From Spirochaetaceae bacterium (GTDB taxonomy: Bacteria > Spirochaetota > Spirochaetia > DSM-27196 > SKKC01), in the NCBI GenBank assembly GCA_003552745.1, contig PUOG01000157.1, positions 1 through 28,976 of the forward strand: a stretch of 28,976 nt of DNA, written 5' to 3'. Below, one piece after another: positions 15,477-22,392 of this stretch. The notes under the pieces are model-generated. The model saw nothing but the letters and a program-made list of their open reading frames with translations, did no database searches and was not told the origin of the DNA. Each line of letters starts with the position of its first letter. Positions within the stretch are counted from its first letter, which is position 1. Both the position numbers and the translations under genes were made by a program.

Positions 15477-16748
15477 CTATCCGGTTGCAGGCGACTCCCA
15501 CAGCCCGAGACCCGGCTGCGAGACGTAAAAGATCTCCCGGCCGTCTACCGTGTTCCATCCGTCTTGCAGCGAGTCGAGCGGGAACTCGGCGAGCGCGCGA
15601 TCGAGGTCGACGTACTCGTATCCGACTCCCTCGACCTCTTCCCGGCTCAGGTGCTTCACCGCGTAGGCGATCCGGAATCGTCCCTCGCTCGAACCGTGAA
15701 TCAGGTGTGCGGCCGCCGAGAGCTGAGCCGCCATCTCCGGATCTTCCTCGACGGCGGCGAGTGTCGCCGGAGTGCCTCGGTAGCCGTACTTCCGAATGAG
15801 CGCGTCGATCTGTTCATCCTCACCGAACTCATGAACCCCCGGTGCGATTACGACCAACCGTCCACCCTCGGCTATCGCTTTCCGGGTACGGTATACCGCC
15901 TTGTTTCCGAGCCATGTCGATCGATACGTGTCCGGGTCGAGGTATACCACGACCGTTTCCGGGGCCCGCGCGAGTCGAATTACGTTGTGCTCGCGAGCGA
16001 GCTCGGCCGCTTCATGGAAGCACGCCTCGTCGTCACCGACGAACAGCCCTACGATGCGCGAGTGCCCGTCATCGCCGGCTGCAACAACGGTCAGGACATA
16101 CACGATCGGGATGCCGGTCAGATACTCGCGCGCGGCCCGGTTGAGCACTCGCCGTACCGGAGTGTCGGCGACTCCCATGATCCGCTCCATTCCGTAGACT
16201 GCTCCGAGGTAGTGGCTGCGGTGAATCGCTTCAGCGCCGCCGGTTCCCACGAAGATGTTCTTCGCGTGACCGGCCATTCCCGCGACCTCATGCGGCACGA
16301 TCTGACCGATGCTCAGTATACAGTCGTGCTCGCGGGCGGCGATTCGTTTGCTTACCTGCACTGGGTACGCAAAATCGAGCTTGCCCTCGCTCTGCTCGCG
16401 AATGAATGCGGCATCGATCTCCCCGAGCGTGACGACGTCGGTGCGGAAATTGTGGCGGCGAAAGAGCGAAGGGTCGACTCCCGGGTACATACGGGCGATC
16501 TCGTCCGCGGTCATCGGCGCGTGGGTGCCGACTGCCGGCAGGACGTCGACGAGCCTTTCGCCGAGATCGGCGGCGAGCGCCGACAGCACTTCTCCCGACC
16601 CGCTGTGTAACCTGGTAATGTCGGGTGGAACTGCCATCGTCCGATCGAGCGGGTATCCGCCGTCGGCGACCGCCGCCAGAATGCGAGGCGACAGCGCCCG
16701 TAGATCAATCGGACCGTCGCTCGACTCACGGTAGCTGAAGAGTGTCAT
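15477..16748 (-). CDS. LarA superfamily (DUF2088) nickel-pincer racemase/epimerase
   Basis: A 423-residue member of the lactate racemase LarA superfamily, which uses the nickel-pincer nucleotide (NPN) cofactor to racemise or epimerise 2-hydroxyacids by hydride transfer. The L. plantarum LarA catalytic set is complete: Asp43 and Arg46 (PPDITR; LarA Asp72/Arg75), His76 (GTHAP; His108), His153 (PHEVAG; His174), Lys163 (AGHAKN; Lys184, the pincer attachment) and His179 (IHRSH; His200, nickel ligand). The intervals His-10-Lys-16-His are identical to LarA. The start ATG follows AGGGAG (complement of 16754-16759). It is transcribed away from the uronate operon, with gnd behind it. Known family activities include lactate, malate, phenyllactate and 2-hydroxyglutarate racemases and a D-gluconate 2-epimerase. 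The context favours a hexonate such as mannonate/gluconate; this is inference. Cofactor genes larB, larC and larE are not in the window. Confidence 0.85.
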   Translation of the reverse strand: MTLFSYRESSDGPIDLRALSPRILAAVADGGYPLDRTMAVPPDITRLHSGSGEVLSALAADLGERLVDVLPAVGTHAPMTADEIARMYPGVDPSLFRRHNFRTDVVTLGEIDAAFIREQSEGKLDFAYPVQVSKRIAAREHDCILSIGQIVPHEVAGMAGHAKNIFVGTGGAEAIHRSHYLGAVYGMERIMGVADTPVRRVLNRAAREYLTGIPIVYVLTVVAAGDDGHSRIVGLFVGDDEACFHEAAELAREHNVIRLARAPETVVVYLDPDTYRSTWLGNKAVYRTRKAIAEGGRLVVIAPGVHEFGEDEQIDALIRKYGYRGTPATLAAVEEDPEMAAQLSAAAHLIHGSSEGRFRIAYAVKHLSREEVEGVGYEYVDLDRALAEFPLDSLQDGWNTVDGREIFYVSQPGLGLWESPATG

Positions 16749-16766
16749 CAGATCTCCCTGCTTCTG

Positions 16767-16797
16767 TTTCGTTACGATATTCGACCGATATCGAAAG
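16767..16797. promoter_or_regulatory. Operator-like repeat in the divergent larA-like/deoR region
   Basis: The segment starts with TTTCG (16767-16771) and ends with CGAAA (16792-16796), an inverted pair. Inside are two CGATAT units at 16775 and 16786, 11 bases apart, about one helical turn; the second is part of the perfect palindrome CGATATCG. It lies in the presumed leader of the LarA-like gene. CGAAA/TTTCG is the core of many DeoR-family operators. Binding is inferred only. Confidence 0.4.
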
Positions 16798-16825
16798 CAC
16801 TATCACGCGCCATTGTCCGAGTCAA
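16797..16825 (-). promoter_or_regulatory. Predicted promoter of the LarA-like gene
   Basis: On the minus strand TTGACT (16825-16820) is followed after 17 bases by a weak -10 box TAGTGC (16802-16797). GATAGT, two bases closer to the -35 box, is an alternative. Transcription from here would run through the CGATAT repeats before the LarA-like start at 16748, so a regulator bound there could block it. Confidence 0.35.
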
Positions 16826-16835
16826 GCGGCGCGGT

Positions 16836-16864
16836 TTGACACTGCGGGAGTTCCGGAATAGCGT
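16836..16864 (+). promoter_or_regulatory. Predicted promoter of the deoR-uronate operon
   Basis: A perfect -35 box TTGACA (16836-16841) stands 17 bases before TAGCGT (16859-16864), a weak -10 box that keeps the first, second and last consensus bases. The predicted transcription start near 16871 falls on the first of two CGAAA repeats, which makes autoregulation by the DeoR protein plausible. The weak -10 could be a mark of a regulated promoter. Confidence 0.45.
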
Positions 16865-16870
16865 GAGAAC

Positions 16871-16886
16871 CGAAACGGATCGAAAA
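16871..16886. promoter_or_regulatory. Direct CGAAA repeat, candidate DeoR operator
   Basis: CGAAACGGATCGAAAA contains two CGAAA units starting exactly 10 bases apart, directly downstream of the predicted promoter and ending one base before the deoR start. Several DeoR-family sugar regulators (GlpR, AgaR) bind operators built from such TTTCG/CGAAA direct repeats. The assignment to this particular regulator is inference. Confidence 0.45.
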
Positions 16887-16887
16887 C

Positions 16888-17637
16888 GTGCGGCACTCTC
16901 GACTCGACGACATAATGCGAATACTCAACGCGGTCCGACAGGTCAGCGTGGAGGAGCTGACCGCGCGCCTCGGAGTAAGCGAGGTTACCGTAAGGAAGGA
17001 TCTCAATTACCTGCAGGATCTGGGGCGATTGCGACGCACACGCGGCGGAGCGGTAATCGTGGAAGACTATGCGGCGGTCCGTCCGCTACCGAGTCGTCGC
17101 GAAGAGCATCTGGCCGAGAAAGAGGCGATTGCCGGACGGGCGGCGGCGCTGGTGAAACCGGATGACGCGGTGTACGTCGATGCGGGCAGCACGTGTGCGC
17201 GGCTGGTCTCTCACCTGATCGCGCTTCCGCTGCACGTGGTGACGAACAGCCTCGATGCTATAGTCGGGCTTGCCGCGGCACCCGATATCGCCTTGCACGC
17301 GGCCGGGGGGAATCTGCGCCGCGATGCCGGCAGTTTTATCGGACCGTCGGCGGTACGCACGATCGCGAGCGTCCGCGTCGACATCGCCTTCCTCGGGGCG
17401 ACCGGGATATCGCACGACGGGGTGTTCAGCTCGGAGAACGCCATCGAGGCGGATGTGAAGCGTGCGGTCGTGCAATCGGCGAGGCGTCGCGTCGTACTCG
17501 CCGATTCCCGCAAGCTCGGTGCCGAGGCGTTCGCAGTGTTCGCGCGAGCAGGCGACATCGATCTGCTGATTACCAATGACGGTAAGAAGGCGCGCGAGTT
17601 TTGCGAGCTACTGGGAATCGAAACAATATTTGTATAA
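16888..17637 (+). CDS. DeoR-family transcriptional regulator
   Basis: A 249-residue DeoR-family regulator, usually a repressor released by a phosphorylated sugar. The N-terminal winged helix-turn-helix runs from about residue 6 to 58, with the family signature VSVEELTARLGVSEVTVRKDL and the wing RTRGGA. The DeoRC sensor domain (about 75-235) shows YVDAGSTC, VTNSLD, GGNLRRDAGSFIG, FLGATGIS and VLADSRKLG, as expected for the sugar-isomerase-like effector domain. The GTG at 16888 is chosen because the family normally starts four to six residues before this helix. It is the first gene of the uronate operon; its TAA overlaps the Shine-Dalgarno sequence of the next gene. It most likely controls its own operon and possibly the divergent LarA-like/gnd arm. 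The effector is unknown. Confidence 0.93.
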   Translation: MRHSRLDDIMRILNAVRQVSVEELTARLGVSEVTVRKDLNYLQDLGRLRRTRGGAVIVEDYAAVRPLPSRREEHLAEKEAIAGRAAALVKPDDAVYVDAGSTCARLVSHLIALPLHVVTNSLDAIVGLAAAPDIALHAAGGNLRRDAGSFIGPSAVRTIASVRVDIAFLGATGISHDGVFSSENAIEADVKRAVVQSARRRVVLADSRKLGAEAFAVFARAGDIDLLITNDGKKAREFCELLGIETIFV

Positions 17638-17641
17638 GGAG
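17636..17641 (+). promoter_or_regulatory. Ribosome binding site deciding the start at 17651
   Basis: AAGGAG overlaps the deoR stop codon and stands 9 bases before the ATG at 17651. It fixes the start of the SDR gene there, rather than at the in-frame codon at 17576 inside deoR. Confidence 0.75.
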
Positions 17642-17650
17642 CATAGGTTT

Positions 17651-18472
17651 ATGAGCTATATTGATGAGTTATTCTCGCTGAGTGGGGTCTCCGCCGTGGT
17701 CACCGGTGGTGCCGGAGTTCTTCCGAGCGCGATGTCGATCGCGTTGGCCAAAGCCGGCGCGGAGGTGACCATCTGGGGACGCGGCACCAGCCATCCGGTC
17801 GCCGAGGCGGTGGAAAGCATTCGTAATGCCAGTGGCGCCGGCGAGCGAGTTCACGGTATTACCGTTGATACGGGTGACGAAGACGCGGTGTCGGCGGCAT
17901 TCGAGGAAACGTGCCTGCATGCCTCCATGCCGAATCTTCTTGTCAACGGTGTGGGCGGTAATCTGGGCAAGAGTGACTTCATCGACATCGATGTCGATCA
18001 ATTCCGCCGTGTTCTGGATATGAACCTCCTCGGCGGTCTCGTGATACCGACGAAGATCTTCGCAGCGAAGTGGATTCAGGAAAAGAAGCGTGCGAGCATC
18101 ATCAACATAAGCTCCATGAGCAGCTACAATCCGCTGAGCGGGGTCTGGGCCTACGATGCGGCGAAATCGGCTGTGTTGAACCTCACCGTGGGCTCTGCGC
18201 GAGAGCTCGCACCGCACGGGATCCGTGTGAACGGTATCGCCCCCGGGTTTTTCGTCGGGCATCAGAACCGACGACTGTTAATCGCCAACGACGAGACCGG
18301 TGAGCTCACCGAGCGTGGGAAGCAGATAATCGGTAAGACGCCGGCGGGAAGATTCGGCGACTTCGCTGATATCGAGGGAGTTACGGTGTACCTTGCCTCG
18401 GAGAGAGCGAGCGGCTTTGTTACCGGCGTGACGATTCCGGTTGACGGCGGTTACCTGACCGACAATGTTTAG
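17651..18472 (+). CDS. uxuB: SDR-family D-mannonate oxidoreductase (fructuronate reductase)
   Basis: A 273-residue short-chain dehydrogenase/reductase, most like the SDR-type D-mannonate oxidoreductases (B. subtilis YjmF type) that reduce D-fructuronate to D-mannonate with NAD(P)H. Visible features are the cofactor loop VTGGAGVLPSAM (about 17-28), NGVGG (about 99-103), the catalytic Ser155, Tyr168 and Lys172 in the order expected for the family, and the C-terminal segment GIAPGFFVGHQNRRLL with TGVTIPVDGGY. The GFFVGHQNRRLL segment and TPAGRFG are the parts that recall the mannonate enzymes rather than a general 3-oxoacyl reductase. Position between deoR and uxaC supports this assignment strongly. 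Another hexonate dehydrogenase specificity cannot be excluded from sequence alone. Confidence 0.8.
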   Translation: MSYIDELFSLSGVSAVVTGGAGVLPSAMSIALAKAGAEVTIWGRGTSHPVAEAVESIRNASGAGERVHGITVDTGDEDAVSAAFEETCLHASMPNLLVNGVGGNLGKSDFIDIDVDQFRRVLDMNLLGGLVIPTKIFAAKWIQEKKRASIINISSMSSYNPLSGVWAYDAAKSAVLNLTVGSARELAPHGIRVNGIAPGFFVGHQNRRLLIANDETGELTERGKQIIGKTPAGRFGDFADIEGVTVYLASERASGFVTGVTIPVDGGYLTDNV

Positions 18473-18495
18473 CGTAGTTCCAATGAGTGAATTCG

Positions 18496-18524
18496 TTGAT
18501 TGCGGTCACCGGATTTTCGATACA
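18496..18524 (+). promoter_or_regulatory. Possible internal promoter before uxaC
   Basis: TTGATT (18496-18501) and GATACA (18519-18524), with a 17-base spacer, lie in the 72-base space between the SDR gene and uxaC. The space is longer than the other gaps in the operon. Both boxes are imperfect, so this may be chance. Confidence 0.25.
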
Positions 18525-18544
18525 TACTCTGCGGGAGACACGAC

Positions 18545-19954
18545 ATGAAGATGTTTTTGGGACACGATTTCCTGCTCGATACCGAAACGGCGAAGAAGCT
18601 CTATTTCGATCACGCCGAGCGCCAACCGATATTCGATTTTCACTGCCATCTTTCGCCGAAGGCGATCGCCGAGAATGCCACGTTTTCGAACATTTCCGAA
18701 ATCTGGCTCGGCGGCGACCATTACAAGTGGCGGGCGATGCGCACGAACGGCGTTGCCGAGGAGAAGATCACCGGCTCGGCCTCCGATCGCGAGAAGTTCC
18801 AGGCATGGGCGGAGACGGTTCCGTACTGCATCGGTAATCCGCTTTATCACTGGACCCATATGGAGTTACGTAAACCGTTCGGCATCGATACGGTGCTCAA
18901 CGGTGAGACCGCTGAAAGCGTTTGGAATCGGGCGAACGAGCTGCTCGCGACACCGGAGCTTTCGGCTCGTGGGCTCTTGCGAATGTTCGATGTACGGGTG
19001 GTCGGTACGACCGACGATCCGGCCGACCCGCTTACGTGGCATAGCGCGATCGCCGACGATTCGAGTATCGAAACACGGGTGGTGCCGACCTTTCGGCCCG
19101 ACAAGCTCTTCGCCACCGACGACGTAGAGGGCTGGAATCGCTATGTCGACCGACTCGCCGAGACGGCCGATCGTGATATCGCCGGTTACGACGATCTGCT
19201 CGAGGCGCTTGAGAAGCGAATGGACGATTTCCACGCAGTCGGCGGTCGCGCCTCCGATCACGGTCTGCGATCGGCCTTCGCGTCGTTTTGCACTCGCGAG
19301 GAGGCAGCACGGCATTTTGAGCGGTTGCGCGGTGGTAACGGCGTCTCCGCCGAGCAGGGCCGAGAGTTCTCGACCATGCTTCTGCTTGAGCTGAACCACG
19401 GATATGCGCGACGAGGGTGGGTAAGCCAGTACCACCTGGGAGCACTGCGAAACAACAACACGAGGATGTATCGCAAGCTCGGAGCCGATACCGGCTTCGA
19501 TAGCATGGCCGACGAGCCGCTCGCCGCCGATCTCGCCGCGTTTCTCGATGCGTTGGATCGCGACGAGGCTTTGCCGAAAACGATCCTGCACACGAATAAT
19601 CCGATGTACAACGAGGTCATGGCAACGATGATCGGTAGTTTCCAGGACGGGTCGGTTCCCGGAAAACTGCAGTTCGGTTCCGGCTGGTGGCACAACGACC
19701 AGATCGACGGAATGGAGCGGCAGATGACGGCGCTGGCGAATATGGGGCTTCTCCGGCGCTTCGTCGGTATGCTGACCGACTCGCGAAGTTTTCTGAGTTT
19801 TCCTCGACACGATTATTTTCGACGAATTCTGTGCAACATGATCGGAAATTGGGTAGAATCGGGGCAGGTCCCGAACGATGAGCATCTGACCGGTGCCATG
19901 GTTCGCGAGATCTGTTGGGGCAACGCCAAGGAGTATTTCCAAATAGAGGTATAG
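18545..19954 (+). CDS. uxaC: Uronate isomerase (glucuronate/galacturonate isomerase)
   Basis: Uronate isomerase converts D-glucuronate to D-fructuronate and D-galacturonate to D-tagaturonate in the cytoplasm. It belongs to the amidohydrolase superfamily. The 469 residues begin MKMFLGHDFLLD and carry the metal-binding FDFHCHLSP motif (about 30-38). Other family marks are GDHYKWRAMR, GTTDDPADPL, the downstream His region of the barrel, LHTNNPMYNEVM, and the C-terminal DSRSFLSFPRHDYFRRILCN. The ATG at 18545 is preceded by GGGAGA at a good distance. An in-frame start at 18500 would add 15 residues without family resemblance. It is followed one base later by uxaE. With the SDR and uxaE it forms the upper uronate pathway. 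Confidence 0.96.
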   Translation: MKMFLGHDFLLDTETAKKLYFDHAERQPIFDFHCHLSPKAIAENATFSNISEIWLGGDHYKWRAMRTNGVAEEKITGSASDREKFQAWAETVPYCIGNPLYHWTHMELRKPFGIDTVLNGETAESVWNRANELLATPELSARGLLRMFDVRVVGTTDDPADPLTWHSAIADDSSIETRVVPTFRPDKLFATDDVEGWNRYVDRLAETADRDIAGYDDLLEALEKRMDDFHAVGGRASDHGLRSAFASFCTREEAARHFERLRGGNGVSAEQGREFSTMLLLELNHGYARRGWVSQYHLGALRNNNTRMYRKLGADTGFDSMADEPLAADLAAFLDALDRDEALPKTILHTNNPMYNEVMATMIGSFQDGSVPGKLQFGSGWWHNDQIDGMERQMTALANMGLLRRFVGMLTDSRSFLSFPRHDYFRRILCNMIGNWVESGQVPNDEHLTGAMVREICWGNAKEYFQIEV

Positions 19955-19955
19955 G

Positions 19956-21497
19956 ATGATGAGAGACATTGCACGCGTAATAGCGCGGAACAGGCTATTG
20001 TCACAGACACAGGAACAGCTCGATGACGCAGCCAACTATCGAGATCCGGTCTATTCGACGAATCAGGCGGCCGTATATCGGGCGTCGTGCCGCCGGCACG
20101 AGAACGTCTTGTATGTCATGGGACGAGATCGCGCCCAGAGACGTTTGCTTGCTGTTTCGCCGAAGGACTTTCGCTCTCCGTTCAAGGGAAAAGCGTCGCG
20201 AATGGAGGGTATGTACGCGCAAGAAATCGAGATGAATCCGGCTAATGCGGCGCGGCTGCAGGAGCTCTTTCCGTTTCTTGTGCCTGCAACCGGAAACGGT
20301 GCGGCAACCAGTATCGGTTTTGGAGATCGGCTGGGCTACACGTCGCCGGCACATCTCCGAGTAGCAAAAAAGTACAATCTCTTTCCGGTAGTGGCGCAGC
20401 AGAGCACTCGCGAGCTCGAAGCGCTGGGACGGACATTCGATCAGGTTACCGCTGACGCGGTCTTCGCAGTTTTCCAGGAGGGTTACACCGCCGGTTTTGG
20501 TGCCGACGGCGACCACCTTCGCTCGATGTCGGAAGTCAGAAATGTCGTGAAATCATCTCCATCTCTGCTGACTATCGATATTTCCGATTTCCTTCCGACC
20601 GATGCCGCCAAGATGGACAATCGCTCCCTGCAGGAGGCTTTCCGAAAGCTGTCGCGGAAGGAGCAGCAGCGGATCCGTCGAACGTATTCGGGTCGGAGCT
20701 TCAACCTCGGAAGTGTCAGCGTCCGTTTCCGTCCGGGCGATGCTGAGCGAGCAGCGATCAAGTTCCTCGCCGGAATGGACTTCGCTCAGAAGGCGTGGGA
20801 GCGATTGCGCAAACAACGCGGCGATGCCGCGGTCGAGTTTACCGTCGATGAGATACCGGTGGTTTCCTCGCTCGTTGATCATTACTTCATAGCGAACGAA
20901 TTCCGTACCCGTGGTGTGAACCTCTATTCGATAGCTCTGCGCTTTCCGGGCGCCATGCACAAAGGTGTCGACTACGACGGCGATGTCCGCGCCTTCGATC
21001 GTGAGTTCTCGGATCATGTGGCGGTCGCCGAGGCGCTCGGAGGACACAAAGTCAGCGTCCATTCCGGCAGCGACAAGTTCGCGATCTACCCGGCGATCGG
21101 TCGCCGAAGCGGCGGGCGGTTTCACCTGAAGACCTCCGGGACGAGCTGGCTCGTTGCGATGCAGACGGTGGCGGACACCGCGCCCGATCTGTACCGTGAG
21201 ATCCACCGGAAGGCGATGGATGTCTTTCCGGAGATGCAGGCGAAGTACGAGATCACCGCGGATATCAACCAGGTGCCGGATCTCGATTCGCTACGCGACC
21301 GGCAGCTTCTCGATCTGTTCTCGAATCCACACTGGCGTCAGCTACTTCATATCTCGTATGGGGGCATCCTCAGCGATGCGGAGCTCGCCTCACGTATCCG
21401 TGAGACACTGCACGTGAACGAAGACGCGTATTTCACCAATATCTCGCGACACTTCACGGCGCATCTGGATTCCCTCGGCGTGGAGAAGCGTAGCTGA
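19956..21497 (+). CDS. uxaE: Tagaturonate epimerase family protein (UxaE)
   Basis: A 513-residue protein that I assign to the UxaE family of C4 (tagaturonate/fructuronate) epimerases known from Thermotoga maritima. The evidence is recalled motif resemblance plus context: FTVDEIP (about 295-301), SIALRFPGAMHKGVDYDGD (about 328-346), KVSVHSGSDKFAIYP (about 364-378), HLKTSGTSWL (about 390-399) and LLHISYGGIL (about 464-473). All lie in the C-terminal half, where metal-binding His, Asp and Glu would be expected. The enzyme would turn tagaturonate, made from galacturonate by UxaC, into fructuronate, so galacturonate and glucuronate merge before the mannonate step and altronate genes (uxaA/uxaB) are not needed. 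The start is ATG 19956, with a second ATG at 19959, behind AGAGG, one base after the uxaC stop. I see no signal peptide. Confidence 0.8.
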   Translation: MMRDIARVIARNRLLSQTQEQLDDAANYRDPVYSTNQAAVYRASCRRHENVLYVMGRDRAQRRLLAVSPKDFRSPFKGKASRMEGMYAQEIEMNPANAARLQELFPFLVPATGNGAATSIGFGDRLGYTSPAHLRVAKKYNLFPVVAQQSTRELEALGRTFDQVTADAVFAVFQEGYTAGFGADGDHLRSMSEVRNVVKSSPSLLTIDISDFLPTDAAKMDNRSLQEAFRKLSRKEQQRIRRTYSGRSFNLGSVSVRFRPGDAERAAIKFLAGMDFAQKAWERLRKQRGDAAVEFTVDEIPVVSSLVDHYFIANEFRTRGVNLYSIALRFPGAMHKGVDYDGDVRAFDREFSDHVAVAEALGGHKVSVHSGSDKFAIYPAIGRRSGGRFHLKTSGTSWLVAMQTVADTAPDLYREIHRKAMDVFPEMQAKYEITADINQVPDLDSLRDRQLLDLFSNPHWRQLLHISYGGILSDAELASRIRETLHVNEDAYFTNISRHFTAHLDSLGVEKRS

Positions 21498-21499
21498 TT

Positions 21500-21868
21500 G
21501 TGCGAGCGACAATAGAACTCCGCGACCTGCGCCTGACCTGCTGTGTCGGGGTGCCCGATCATGAGCGCCGCCGACCGCAGGAGCTGGTCGCGGATGTCGT
21601 AGCTCACTATGAAGCTTCCAAAGCGATAAAAAGCGACCACATTGAAGATGCCGTGAACTATTCCCGGCTTGCGTCAACGGTGCGCACGGCGGCGTTTACG
21701 GCGAGGTTTCGCCTTATCGAGCGGCTGGCGACGATCGTGTGCCGGGCGGTCCTGCACGATTTTCCCGGCGTAACCGGTATTACCGTAGCGATCCGAAAGC
21801 CCGGGATTCTCGATCGGTGTGGCAGTGCCGGCGTGTCGATAACGATGAACAGAGGCTCCGACCAATGA
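21500..21868 (+). CDS. folB: Dihydroneopterin aldolase
   Basis: FolB cleaves 7,8-dihydroneopterin to 6-hydroxymethyl-dihydropterin and glycolaldehyde in folate synthesis. The 122-residue protein has the expected length. Its catalytic residues fall exactly at the S. aureus FolB numbers: Glu22 (in PDHERR), Tyr54 (in VNYSRL) and Lys100 (in AIRKPG). The start is GTG at 21500, two bases after the uxaE stop; a TTG at 21498 is out of frame. The end overlaps the dcd start by 4 bases (ATGA). It has no metabolic link to the uronate genes, so co-transcription with them looks like a read-through arrangement. Confidence 0.92.
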   Translation: MRATIELRDLRLTCCVGVPDHERRRPQELVADVVAHYEASKAIKSDHIEDAVNYSRLASTVRTAAFTARFRLIERLATIVCRAVLHDFPGVTGITVAIRKPGILDRCGSAGVSITMNRGSDQ

Positions 21869-22392
21869 TTCTATCCGGCCTGGAAATCGAGAAAAATCTC
21901 GGAACGAATATCGTCATCGATCCATTCGAGCGTTCGCAGCTGAATCCGAACAGTTACAACCTGCGGCTTCACGACGAGCTTCTCGTCTACGACGACACTC
22001 CACTCGACATGCGCCGGAACAACCGATCCCACAAGATCCGGATCCCGTCGGAGGGCCTCGAACTCACCCCGAACCGCCTATATCTCGGACGAACGCTCGA
22101 GTATACGGCGACCGACCATTTTGTACCGATGCTCGAGGGCCGTTCGAGTATCGGCCGACTCGGTCTTTTCGTTCATATTACGGCTGGATTCGGCGACATC
22201 GGCTTCCGGGGATTCTGGACGCTCGAGATCTTCTGCGTCCAGCCGATTCGGATATACCCGGGCGTCGAGATCTGCCAGATCTTCTACCATACGATCGAAG
22301 GTGCCTACGAGCGTTACGAGCGCGGCAAGTATCAGAACAACACCGACATCCAGCAGAGTCTACTCTACCGCGAGTTCGAAGAGGAATCGTGA
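21865..22392 (+). CDS. dcd: dCTP deaminase
   Basis: Deaminates dCTP to dUTP (and in some members on to dUMP), supplying thymidylate synthesis. It is a trimeric dUTPase-fold enzyme. The 175 residues begin at the ATG overlapping the folB stop, which gives the family N-terminus MILSG. Motifs are LNPNSYNLRL (about 26-35), EGRSSIGRLG (91-100) with the phosphate-binding Arg93, HITAGFGDIGFRGFWTLE (104-121) with the catalytic Glu121, and GKYQNN near the C-terminus. The TAGFxDxGFxG form resembles the bifunctional dCTP deaminase/dUTPases more than the E. coli type, but I cannot decide this by eye. The final 28 bases overlap, tail to tail, the UDP-sugar pyrophosphorylase family gene on the other strand. 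Confidence 0.92.
   Translation: MILSGLEIEKNLGTNIVIDPFERSQLNPNSYNLRLHDELLVYDDTPLDMRRNNRSHKIRIPSEGLELTPNRLYLGRTLEYTATDHFVPMLEGRSSIGRLGLFVHITAGFGDIGFRGFWTLEIFCVQPIRIYPGVEICQIFYHTIEGAYERYERGKYQNNTDIQQSLLYREFEEES

Noticed and set aside
15564..16610. A 348-codon plus-strand frame opposite the LarA-like gene
   Set aside because: The minus-strand product has all LarA catalytic motifs; the plus-strand product has none.
18866..20035. A 389-codon minus-strand frame opposite uxaC
   Set aside because: It is entirely antisense to a clear uxaC, with no family resemblance and no ribosome site.
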